A DNA stretch of 64,000 nucleotides from contig JAWUZG010000135.1 in NCBI GenBank assembly GCA_036785705.1, forward strand, positions 868,001 through 932,000, in the 5' to 3' direction. Below, piece after piece: positions 45,381 through 58,400 of the stretch; positions within the stretch are counted from its first letter, which is position 1, and the number at the start of each line of letters is the position of its first letter. This DNA is from Acanthornis magna. Lineage: Eukaryota; Chordata; Aves; Passeriformes; Acanthizidae. The notes under the pieces are model-generated. The model did not search any database, was not told the origin of the DNA, and was given only the letters and a program-made list of their open reading frames with translations. Both the position numbers and the translations under genes were made by a program.

Positions 45381-48300
45381 GCTTTGCATCTCTAAAGTGA
45401 AAGGTGCGGCTTCAACTGCTGGGGCAACGGCATGTCTTTAGCTGTCTGAGATGACTATATAACCACAGCCTTACTGTTTGTCCTTCTCACTTCTTGGCCT
45501 TGGCAAGAAATTCATATGAGATGTGAGCAATATTGTTCTGTCCATTTAGCAAATAACCCAAGATAAGTTGGGAAAGTATCTTGGGAAAGGCATCTTCTAG
45601 TCTGTTAAATTGTCTCTGTAATGAGCTTTCCTGGAGTACTAATGGTTTGGATTCAGTCATGTTCCAGAAATGCTTAGATGTGAAAAGTCTGTAATTTGTA
45701 AATGATGTGTTATTTTATATGTGTGTGTGATATAGTCCCACATATGACTCACGTCTAAGAGCATATGTTCACAAACTGCCAGAGAGAAAGCATTTCCTTT
45801 CCAGGCCAGTGGCTGATCTTCAGATCTGCCGATTCCTATATATTCTGTTTCTTCTTGTGCTTTGCTTAAATGTTCGAGTGCATTTGGGTCTCTGAAAGGT
45901 TATTTGTGTCTATAGAAATGTGTGCATATGTGTGTGTGTATACATATATGTGTCTAATATGTATAGGGCTATAAATGTACACGTACCTGCTAGTTCCAAT
46001 ATGCAGCCTTCATGGATTGAACCATTGCTAGTAAAATCTGTCGTCTAGAACACGAGATGCATGAGGAAAACAAAAAATCCCAAGGAACTCCATTTATAAC
46101 TAAAAAGTAAATTTATCCATTTACTGATTCATTGATTTACATATTTTTGCCGAACACCAAATTTGTGAATTTTAAACAGCTTTTAATTATTTTCATCATT
46201 AGACTTTTTGTGAATGTTAACCTGTTGCATTAAGTAAAGAGAGCAATGTGTTGGAAAGAGTAAATGATGGAGAAATGCATGAATAGTTTTACAGATTAGT
46301 CACCAGAGCTCCAGTAAGGCAGAAGGAGAAAGCACAGCTCTACTTCAGAACATTGTTGCTTTCCAGGTGCTTTGATCAGTTTGTCAGTTCCAATGGCAGC
46401 TTCAATAGTTTGGCTGTGTGCAAGATTTTTTAAGAGCAGCATGTAGTGAATATGTATATGGTGTATTAATTTAAATATTGCCACCTAATTTTCTCATTTC
46501 TATGTCCAGAAATGTATGTTGTGGACAGCAGAGATTACAGTGGAACAGTAATGATTAGTTACTGGTTCATGTTTGTTAAGACTGTAGATTCTTAAATTTT
46601 TTTTCTTTAATACATTGTGCATGTTAACTATTTGAGATGTTGCACAAGGTGGAGTGTAAAGGCCAAGCAAACTTTTATGTTTTATGTATGAGTTGTTCTG
46701 TCATTAACCAGAAATGATGTTTGACTGAGCAACTTGCACATGCCCTTTGTAGCTAGAATAGGCATCCACACAGGGATTATAACCAAATAAAAGGCTTACC
46801 TTGGTATCCAATTTGCTTGCATTCACTTAGCAAAATTATTTTGGGAGTACATGGCTGTGTTTGTTTCATTACTTATCTCTTGGAAGCAAGAGTGATTCTT
46901 ATCAGAAGTTGTGTTTTGTCTCAGCATCTATGCAAACTACAAAAAATGGGCTACTTTTGGAGGTCTGCAATAGCAAAGGTGTCCCTGCAATACTGTAACT
47001 GCTGTGTTAATTGTGTGAGCTTGGGTCACTGTTATTTGAGGTATATTGAGTGTATGTGTGCAGTAAACAATGAATTTTTGAATTTTCAGAATATGCAAAT
47101 ATTTTAGCAAAGCAAGCCACATTCCAATTTGAAAGGAGATGATGACCTAATTAGAGCTGCAATGTCCCACCACCAAGGATTACCCATGAGCTTCCTTCCA
47201 CTTGTACAAACAAAATCAATAAATCAGTAAGAAATCTTCATTTGAGAACAAAGGTAAAATAATGTAAATCTTTGGTTGTTGGATTATATAATGCCACTGA
47301 CAAGCCCTAAGTCCAAATAAAACCCTTTTGTAACCTTGGGTTGTGCTCTGAGCAATGTAACCTGTAATTTAGCTGTACACCTGTTTCTTTTCTTGACATA
47401 CTTAATTTAGAATCATAAAATTAAGGTTGGGTGAGCCCAGATTAGGTGAGGAAAATATTCTGGTTCATCTCTAAAATAGTCCACATCAGCATATTTCTCT
47501 CTGCCTCATGACCTTCGGGCAGAGACTTTTGCAGGTGATGCCTCTAAGGAGCAATTTCTGTTTCAGGAAGGTTACCGTGGTGCCTCCATCGCTCATGTGT
47601 CACTAACCCAGCTGGTGCCAGGGTTCTCGTGTGACTGTGGGCAAACATGAACCATCCCTGGCCTCTCCTTGTTGTTGCCTCCTCTTCAGCCCCCGGCCAG
47701 CGAAGATCTGCCACCATTTCCCATCTCTGCAGCAGGAGAGGCTGCTCCCAGGGCTGGCACTCAGTGCCAATATCCTACGAGTCCAGGGTCACCTCCTGAC
47801 CCCGTGCTGTAGGCCACCAAGTTGGTCTCACCATACAGCGGAAATGCAGTTGTCTTTCTAGGGTTTGTGCAGCTCTCCTATTACCTAGGTGTCAACATAG
47901 ATAAATTTTTACTTTTCATTGTTGTTCATGGATGTGGCAAGTCATAGTTTAGTTATTAAAGAAATCAGGTGCAGGGAAAATGAACTGTGTGAAAGGTACA
48001 GGATGAAAAAAATTAAAAGCCAGCTTGTAAAGATCTTGCTATAAATATTATAATGAAAGAATAAAAAGTAAGAATGCCATAGGAGAATCTCAGTAGCATA
48101 ATTCTTACATACAATAATCCATGACAGCAAAATAAAATAATGCCATACAGAAAAGATATGGGAGACTCCACAGGGAGTGGAAATAGAGACTGTGGAAGTA
48201 TTTAGATGACTTTTCCGAGGAAATTGCAGGAGAAATTGTTGGGAGAGTAAACTCATTTTGTGAAATTATAATCCAATACACCATCTGGGAATGTGCACAG

Positions 48301-51300
48301 TTCCAGCTGAGCAAGACGTCTTAGTGGTTTGGTGTGATAAATGCTAACTCATTGTAAAATCCCATTTTCATGATGTTGTGAATTTATTTCTTCTGTTGAG
48401 GGGGAAAAATAGACATAAATATACACAGCTTTATGTCTGAGAGTAGTAAGGGTAGAGAATAAATGAAAATATTTTCAGTACCTTAAATTGCTGAAAAGTC
48501 TTGTCAGGCAACCTAATTAGTGTTTCAAATACATTGCATTACACAAACAACATTGATTTAAATGTTGGACAAAAAATGCATATTTTCATCTATGTATTTT
48601 AAAAGAAGTTGATGAAATTTGCTGTGATATGGGATGTCTATAAAATGCCCTTTGCAAAATCATAATTTTCAATCTATTTCTAGTACAGCATGTATCACAG
48701 GGCCTGAATCAAGTCTTTAAAAACAAATAGATTAGGATTAAATTGGCAGTAAGTGAGAAATAAGAGTTTTGCAGATCCTGGCTTTTGGATGCCTTTCAAC
48801 CTCAAGTAAGTTACCATTGCCATAGCAATTCCTTTTTCTTGTGAGTTAGCAAAATGGGGAAAAGCACTGACTTCTTGGAAAACAAAAGCTTTAGCAGTCA
48901 AATGTGACTATGTTAGTGTGCTCTAGTTATGCAGCATGTAATTTATTTTTCATTAGTATACTGTACACATAAAACCAAATAGTATTGTTAATTATAAAAG
49001 AAAATACTTATTGATGGTTACAGGTGCTTTGCATGTGGAGCCTCTAAAGAGTATTGTTGATCTAGATATTTACGTCTTTTTAAACTTGGTTTGTTACATC
49101 AGCAAATAATTTTGGGTGTTCTCTGGATCTGCCCCTGCTGCCCCAGGGCTGTGAGCACCATGCTCACCTGGGAGGTCACTGTAATCATCTTCTCCATAAA
49201 AAACCATCCCAGCTGTACGCTAATTCCTTTCAGCGGATGCTTTTATTCATCAATTATATTTTCAGCAAAACACTAAACAAAATGGATCCTCTCTCAGTTC
49301 TGCCTGCTTTTCCTGTTCCCATGCCTATTGGGCTCTGCCTCTCACCCCTTCCTTCCATGTTTGTCCCTCCCCCCCAAGCGCTCCCCAGGACTCTGAGCTC
49401 TGGTGCCCTTCCTACCTGAGAAGTGTGAGAGGGGCTGCCTGATCCTTGGCTTCTGAGCTCACAAAGGTGCAGACTGTGCCTCTTGCCCCAGTGCTCCTTG
49501 GGGAGGAGAGGAGGGAGATGGGGCTGTTGACTGTGGCCCATCTCCTGCAGGAGATTGTGGGAAATACGGAGCAAGATGCAAAATGGGAAGCTGATTGCCA
49601 TAAGGTTTGTCAGATGTATTAAGTGTGGCGCACTAGGATTGCAATGGAAAGGTTTGTAATTAGCAGCTCTGAAGTGCACTGAGTTGAGTCTGTGGGTGAA
49701 CACCTTTATCTCCTGGGCCGAATTCTCAGTTGGTACCAAGTCACAGTGATTTTTCGAGGGCTGCACTGAGTATTGCTTGTGGTAGTAGCAGTACAGATGA
49801 GAATATAGAGAAGACAAATAAGGAAAAAAACCAACCTTAAAGTTTTGGAAGAATTATATTGACAGTTAGGTGTGAATGTCTGAAATATGACATGCCTCTT
49901 TTGCTTGATCTTGGTTTGCCTTCTAGTGCAACAGGTCCTACTTATCTTCCAAGTTGGTTTTGGGAGGAAAGATGTGTTGTTTTTTTTTTTAAGAGCAAAA
50001 AATTAATAAGTAAGATAACAAAAATATGCCTATTCTTCTTTTTTTTCTTTGCTTCACTCTTGGGTAGTTTTGTAATGGTCAAATGAGATTAGTTATAAAT
50101 TTCACGCATCAGTACTTTTTTCATATTTCCTCCTGAACTGCTTAAGATCTTTGATTGTGGACAAAGACTAGATGGTACTAGATACTGCAACAATTAAAAA
50201 AACAAACAAAGACAACAAAAAAAACCCCCACCCCTTGTTCCTTGCAGTCAAGCAGTTCCACCCCTGTGTCTCACTCACATCAAACAAGCTCTCAGGTTAT
50301 TAATATTGTTAATAACAGTTTTTGAATTGCCTACTCATATGTGGAGATGTATAAACACCAGGAGAGCTGAAGGTGAGGAATAATAAATAACGTGCCATCA
50401 GAAAATATTTAATTACAGTGCAAAATTGAGATAGCAAGCCTTGTGTGCAGGGAGGAGTGGACCAGTAGCAGCAGCTATAATTCATGATAGGTCAAGCCAT
50501 CTATGAAGGAAAAGCTTTAATTTGTAAACCTTGTCAAGCCCAGGGGGAAGCAATTACTGATGAGAAAGAAGTTTCTTTCATGTCAATCTCATCATGAGGG
50601 GCTTTTTTGTTTGTTTTTAAATAAGGGCGGCTGCTGCTGCTTTTTTTCCCCAGAAACCAACAGAAGTAACATGCAATATAATGTAGATTGAAGAGGAAAT
50701 TCACCTGTCAGCTTAATGAACAAATCAGTACTCATTAAACAGACTTAGGTCTCTGAATGTATTTTTTGCAAAGGTAAGGCTAGATTTAATTTCTGAGTGC
50801 ATCTCTGAGCCAGTACAGCTGCGAGGTCTTACCAGACCGGTAAAAGCCTTCAGCAGCTGTGTTGCCACCAAGGCACTCCGAGGTACAACTTTGTCCCGTT
50901 CTCTTTTGCTGTGCACGTGTGTAGCAGTTTGCCCTTGGCCCATCCCAGTCTCACATTTTGGTTTCTCTGAGCATCCCAGCTGCAATGGCTGACTCTTTCA
51001 GTGTGATAAAATCCAGCATCTGTCTGTCCTTCCCTGCCTGCTCACAGAGTGAAACCTCAGTGCCTGGACATTCCTCCCTTGGGCCCCAGAGGGACTCACT
51101 CCACGTCACAGTCCTGCCTCAGGGAAGGAGATGGAGTCTCGTGGAGTTGGCTACAGAGACAAGCAAATATGCGCTATTTTTTGGGGGGAAAAAGTACTCA
51201 TAGAATTCTGTTTTGTTTGGCGTGAAAGTGTTTCTTTCATATGAGATCAAAGAACAAAAAGCACCTTTTCAAGATATTTGTGCTGCCTTGTGTCTTTGCC

Positions 51301-51689
51301 ATAATTAATTTGTTACTAGTTTTTATCTCAGTAAAAGACTCTGAGCTTTTCTGAAACTCATGTTTATGTATATGTCTTTGTAAAAGAACTACATAAATAA
51401 GGTAAATTTAGGTGTTGTGGGGCTGTTCGGTGCAAAATTTTCTTTATAATTTTTAACAGCATTCTAGAAGGCATTAGTTCCAACTCGGTCTCCTTTACAG
51501 GAAATATCAGTTTTGATTTGAACAGCTGATACGCAAGGGTGTGGATCCAATAGGAAAAATTAACAGGGCATTGTTACTATGAATGTGAAGAAGTAGCTAA
51601 AGCATTTAGTGTGCAACTTGCTGTTGAAAGCCTCTTTGTTACCTTGTGACTTCAAGAGGCTAATGGCATGTTAGTTAAAAAAAGAAAAA
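45381..51689. other. AT-rich non-coding stretch
   Basis: No gene recognised. The longest frame (49254-49817, minus, 187 codons) is low in recognisable structure, has no splice context and no family similarity. Confidence 0.5.
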
Positions 51690-52420
51690 AAGAAGCTCCA
51701 AGGTAAATCACAAAACAGTATTTCAGAAGAACTGAATAGGAATTGTGGTAAAAATTGAAAATTACGGGCATGTGGCTCTTAATTAATGTGAATTTAAAGG
51801 CCATATGGAGAAGAGCCAACACAGCATTTGTAAAGAGAAGTCATGCTTCAGAAATCAGTGTAATTCCCTGATGGTCTCTGCAAGTGTATGCAAGGGAAGT
51901 CTCTCATTAAAGGCTCTCAAAGATATTAAATTCCTGTGAAGTAAGAGAATTAAGCATTGGTTGAAAGATAAAACAGAAAAGGTATATTTGTTAGCTCAGC
52001 TGAAGGAGAGAGGGCAGCGGTGAAGTCCAGTATGGGTGCACGCAGCACAGCATACTCATACATGGTAACGGAAAGAGCTTGCATACTGTGGGGATTAATG
52101 CTGGATCCAATTCTGTGTAGAGAAATCTTAAATGGCGCACAAGAGAGGGGAACACATCAGAACCTCAAAAGGAAGAGTAGAAATTATTGGAAAAGAAATT
52201 GGAAAACAGAGCAGGGAACATCAGTACCAGATCGTGGGTTGGTGGTTCTCTCACATTTGGACCCTTCTTCCCTCTCCATTCACAGAGGCGTGGTAGAGCT
52301 GAATGAAGTATCTAGAAGAAGGATTGAAATTATGGAACAGTTTACATTCTAGAGAATCCTCAGTTTAGGACTCTCCAGGCTGGATAAGTCGACTGTGGAG
52401 AAATATATTTTTAAGCTGAG
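51690..52420 (+). mobile_element. Old CR1/L3-like LINE relic
   Basis: AACACAGCATTTGTAAAGAG followed by AAGTCATGCTTCAGAAATC resembles the reverse-transcriptase region of CR1/L3 elements. Further on a degenerate LWGLMLDPILC reading corresponds to the conserved GxxLGPxLF motif. Heavily decayed; ends approximate. Confidence 0.45.
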
Positions 52421-55400
52421 TTTTGTCAGCATTTACCACCTATACATTTCCTGGATTGAAAATACAAAAATTGAACATGCCTCTTTAAACAAACAAACCA
52501 GCCCCCATCTCTAAAGAGTTTATGTATTATTTTAAAGTACATTTTCAAGAGAGTTGTGGAATTATTAAGCAATCTTGCATCAAACTTCTGGATCTTTAGC
52601 TGCTACTCTCACAGGATATACCTCAGTTCTCTTGCTGAGGGAACTGCACAAATATAGTGCATATTTTAAGAGTATGAAAACTGATATAAGCACAGATGGT
52701 GCTAAATTGTAGTTGCTGCATCCACGGCTTGAGCCTGCAGTAGTTTCTGGAAGTACCAAGAGTCCACCTTGCATCTTACTGTTTTGGTGGTTTTGTGTGA
52801 ATTCCTGCCCTCAGATAAAGTGCTGTTTACATTAAAGTTCACGCTTTAATCAGAGACAAGCACAGCAGAAAAATTAAGGAGCTGTTTTGGCCAGAGTTGC
52901 TTTTGATGTTGGATTGCATGGAGTACAGAGCACTGATATGAGGGAGGAGAAGTGTGGAGGGCTCCTCTAAGCAAAGCACTTTCAACTTCCTCACCTTTAT
53001 TACAGTTATGGACAAAACAAATGAAAGCTTGCTTGTTTTGTTGTTTCCTGGCTTTGCCTGGGTTCTTCTAGGAGGTTTCTGTTTGAGTACAAGTGTATTC
53101 TTCTCTGTGTTGCTGCTTCACACTTGGTTTTGTTCCATCAGGATGTTTGTTTAACAACCTGCTCCGCTGGCTGCTGTCCAGGTGAATGCTGGCATCTAGC
53201 AAATAGCAAAGCCATTTTCCCTCCAAGAATTAATATGTGTAAGGTTGTGGGGAGACAGATGGAGGAATTTAAATAATTGCATACTATTTAAATACACATG
53301 GACCATGGGTGTGGTGTGGAATGTGGAGAGCAAAGGGCAGCTGGAATAGAGGACAGTTTGAGGGCTGGCTGTAGACCAGGACATTTGCAGGCTCAGATGC
53401 ACACCTGGTGAAAGTATGTCTGGACATAGTGGAAGAAAGGAGGTATATGGGCTCATCTGGGTTCTACCAGCCTTTTTGATTCTCCTGCTACTAAAAGCTA
53501 TTATGTGATGAGGAGAGTATGCGACCTTTAATGTTCACCAATAAGTCCCAGCTTTTTTGCTTCAGTGTCCTCAGTAAAAGCCTTTTAAATCAAAATTCTG
53601 CTCCCATTTCAGCATGGCTGGAAATGAAACTTGCTAAAACCTGATGAATAGGCTCTACCAGCTTTCTTTGCTCCATGTTTGATTGTTTCCTCGCTTGCAT
53701 AGCCTGTTTAATGTCTCAGATATACTAATTTCTTTTCTATGTGTTGACATGCACTCTGCAGCACATCTTCTGGTATTCAGCTATTACATATATGATAAAT
53801 GAACACTCCAGTGTCAGGTATACTGAAAATCAATGCTGTTAATATGCAAACAAATGGCAGACCTGTAAACTCTCCAAAGGGAAAGCATCTCAGTAGCTAC
53901 AGGAATCAAAACCTTCATGATTTGGTGTTACCTTGTGAAATCTGCATTCAGAATGATAATTCAGGCTAATGGCTTCATGCTCCCGTGGGGCAGCTGAAAT
54001 AGATTCTGAAATGACATAAGAAAAGGGTATAGTAAATAAACGCAATGAGCTGTCAAAGAATATTTCTACATCAAACAAGTCTCTGAACCTTTTTGTGCTT
54101 CATAATATGACCTTTTCTAGCTGCTCTGTTTTTTGCCTGAATCAGATCATGAAATGAAACACATTAGCTACAAAATAAAAATAATAATAATAATAAACAA
54201 CCATTTATATAGCCACTAAAAGTGTTAGAATATGGTAGAGAGAATTCTATTAATTTACAGTAGATTGGTGAGGATAAAACACCCTTTGATTGCAGTTGCT
54301 AAGCAACCCTTTTCTGAGCAGATGTAGGTACCATTCCTGTTTGTTTAACACCAGCCGTACTGGAGTCTGGCCGCAAAATATGTTACAGCAGCAGCAGGGA
54401 ATAGCGAAGGAGAACAATTTTAGCATTGTGATGCTGAAGGATCTTTCTCTTGCATCCTTCATGCATGAATAATACAAATGAGATTGCACGGAGAAAGCTT
54501 GACACAATGGATAAAATAAGCTTGTATTACTGTGTTTTCACCTGTTGCTCACAAGATTATTTGTTAAAAAAAAAAAAGTCATTATTCCCATTCTGCATGT
54601 GTGGAAATGGGACACAGAAATGTTAGACTTCCCTATCAAAAGCTGCTGTAGCTGCTCATTAGGCAGCATCAGGGCTGAAAGCAGACCCCTGGTCTTCTCA
54701 GCCCCATACTCAGTGGTCTGTGTAGAGTTCAAAAGATATATTTGCCCTCAGAGTAATACACTCCAGCCAGCTATGTAGGATGATTTTGTGGTATTTATTT
54801 TACAGGAAACATCATTCATATTCAAGGGATTGTATCAGTGCTTAGAAAGACAATAACCAGAGTGTATAAAGAAATGTGATCTATGCTTCTGTATAAACAC
54901 TGGTGTAACATATGTTTTTGTCATTTATACTTAACTCCCAGAATGTACTTACTTATGTTATTTACTTTTACAATCCAAAATTAAGTATATTTTATTCCAG
55001 ACAAAGAGTGAGAGAGCAATCTGTTTGGATGTCTATTGAAAATTCATGTTCAGGGTGTTAAAGTGTAGTGATTTCCTTCCAGAAGACCTCAGACTCAGAA
55101 GGCCAAATGTATGCAAAGAACACTTGCTCCAGAGGATCTTTGCCATTGGGAGTGGTGAAAATAACACTCTTTTGCTGCATGTTGTGATGGCTTTTGGCAT
55201 GGGCATGTGAATGAGGCAAAGATATAAAAGAGGAAAAGGGTTCATCATCCCATCCAATTTTTATACTACAAAAAATTAAACCGTAATTTAGAGAATATGA
55301 GGTTCAATTACTGCCGTCGGTACTGAGTACAAGGTGATATCTGTGATAGTGTTCAGTTTGTCTTTTGTTAGTTTCACAGGTTGTGAGCAGGCTTTTTGTT

Positions 55401-58400
55401 TTTAACCCCTGGATATAGGAGGGGGGATCTGCCTTCTTTTTGGCAGGGGAAAGAGAATTTGGAGACGGGACGTTTTCCTCAGCTTAAAAGAAATAATGAT
55501 CTCTTCAGAAGAAACTAATCTGGGTTTGATGATTTGGGTTTATGGTCTGTACCCTTTCATGTGTGCAGCTGTGGCTGCTTGTAGGAAAGCTGGGGTGTCC
55601 CAGGAGTGACATAGGCAGGGCATCCTTAGTTATTCTGAAAAGTGCCTATTTCCACAGCCTGGGAGGGTAAGGGGAGGACTGAGTGCTGGGGGAGAGCTGG
55701 AGGCAGAAGTCCCCAAAGAGTTTTAGCCACAGGTATTCTGGTTTTGTTTCTTTAATTAATCAGTGCATGGTAAACTTCCTTCCCAATTTGTCATCATTTG
55801 AGTAATTATGTCTAATACAGCTGAGGGTTCCCGAGGTGATCGGTGTTTTCAGTACCATGCAGACAAGCTATAAGGTGAGAGCTCTGGGGCTGGGGACAGC
55901 CCCACAAACAGGTCTGAGCTGCTGCATGGTGAAAGAACTTCTCAGGGAGAAATGGGACTTCTCAGGACTGAAATCCAGTAGGCAGAGAAAACACATGCCC
56001 AGAATTATAATTTGAGCTTGGTGATATTTATTATAATGCTAGCAGTTTTGTTTGTTTGTTTATTTTCTTATTTTTTGAAAAGGTAAATGCTTTAAAAAAT
56101 GGCTTTGCCTGGGAATTCAGATGTTTTGAAGTGGAAATTTTGTGTTGTGATAGGTATTTTTAAAGCTTATACAGCTCCAGAGGAATGGAGTTGACCTCTT
56201 AAATAAGTTTACACAATAATACCATCTATATGTTCAGAAAATAAATGAATGTTCAAGGAGGAACGAGCTTTCAGTACAGCTGCAGCTTTGACAAAAGAAA
56301 ATGTAGTTTTATAAAGGCCCACATAAGGGTGAAAGAACACTGATTATTAACCTGCCCATCGAGTCATTGTAGTGCTTTCATCAGAACTAACAGTGAAGAT
56401 GTTTTATAAACATAAATACACAAATATTTATGAAACAGGACTTGCAATGTATTTCTGTTCATAACAATCTTGACCTCACTGTTCAACCCTTACCAGAGTT
56501 CTTCTAGTTTCTCTTGCATAGCATAGTATCTGTTTGTTTTTCTCCAGTTAATCAGTTAATCAGGTGGGGTTTAAGTGTTGTACTAATCACAAACAATGTT
56601 AATGAAGATGGCTTACAGTCCTTTTGCATGTTGTAAATTCTTTCTTTTTCCTCCCCAGAAGACAGGTAAGAAGGAGCCTCTGAGGTATGAGAAATGAAAG
56701 TGTATTTTAAAAAAATTAATAGAAATACACATTTATATTTTTGAGTAATCTTTTCTTTAAATTGTCTGTGAATATATTTCGGTCATGAAGCTTAAGGGAA
56801 TAACTCCGTTATGTCTAAGAGGTCCTTTTAGAGCTCAGTTTCTATCATCCCAACTATTAAAACCTGATGAAATGAACAGGTGTAGTGCCACCAAGAAAAC
56901 CCTCATCTCTGGAGCACACTTTGATATAGTTTTGGTATGGTGTAAAAGAAATGTTTGTACTTCAGTTGCTTGGTATGAATGGCAGTAACTTTTCAGTTTC
57001 ATGGAGCAGTGCAATACTTGGTCTCAAGGTGTATAGTCTCCTTTCCTTTACACATGTACTTTACATTAATAATAATGAGTATTACACATTTGGATTATCA
57101 TTAGGCTATTTTGAAAAAACTTTCAGTAATTTCTTAGATGAATTCTTATTTAGTGTTTGAAGTGTGTTGAAAGGTACAGATGATTTTGACCATGAGAAAA
57201 GGAAAGGAATTCTGCAGAAATTAGCTGTTTTCAGTGCTTTATTCCAGCTGAGAATTAGATAATGTATTAAAAAGACAAAAGCTAATCTTTCCCACTCTGT
57301 AAAAGTCATTACCATTTAACAACTGCTGGAGGACTTGTATGAAGTATTTTAGAGGTCTCAATTCAGTTTCTAGAGCGCAGATGTCTTTAAAGTACCACAA
57401 ATATCCTAGAAATTATGGTATTTTAGCCCTTGTGTTTTGAGCAGATGATCTACGTGTTATGGATGTGGAGAGGGAAGCTGACTAATTTTGCCAAACCAGG
57501 CATGTCTTTTGTCCAATACCTTATATTCTGGGATTCGAGTGAGAAGTGAAGAAGTGCTGAGGCAGCAATTGCAGTCATCCAGTTTAACACAGAGCAGAGG
57601 GAGTGTGACTGTGATTTAGGAATAAAAGAACGTGATAAGTAAGTTTTGGACATTAGCTGCTCTGCTAATGTACTATTTTGTGTGACAGGAATGGGTATAT
57701 AGATTTCTGTCCCTGAAATTGTTCATTTTTTGCTTCACTGAATGAAAGTTGTTGAAATCATAACTTTTGTCTCTGTCAGCTTACTTTCATTAGCCTTATT
57801 CATAATACAAAATCTCCTCAGTCTATGATAGTTTATGTTTAAAAGATCTGTAGTTATTTTCAGATTGCTTTTATTCAGTTCCCCATCCATTAAGCTTTTT
57901 TGTAACATCCTGGTTTTTCACTAGTGGCTGTAATTTTCATGTGCTTTGTTTAAAGTTCTGCTTGTTATTTTTGTTTTCCTGTCTCCTGAATTTGTGACTG
58001 TAGAGCATCTCCTGTATAACTTCCTCTGGTTTAAACTTTTCACTGATTTTGATGGACAGTCCTCCTTTTTATTGATTATTTTCATCTGAATCAGAGTATG
58101 AAAACACACTAGGCAGATGCTACAGTCCATCTAGTCATGTGTTTCAGCTTGCTATTTATTTTCAGTACCAGGCAATTTGTGTGTTTGCCCTTACTGTTTA
58201 ATGGGATTCCTTCTCCTGGAGCTGGGACTAATTTTCTTTTCATTGTGCTGCAGTTTCAAGAGATTCTGAAAAACAAATAGTAACACATGAACTTCATAGA
58301 CATCCTACTGCGTACTGAAAATGGAGGAGGACAGGAACATGAAGGAAATGGATGAAAAATTAGAGTCCTTGATACAGGCAAAAGGCAAAAGCTCGGTTTT

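Noticed and set aside
49254..49817. 187-codon minus-strand frame
   Set aside because: Longest frame in the AT-rich half, but no recognisable family and no exon structure; its sequence looks like a chance frame.
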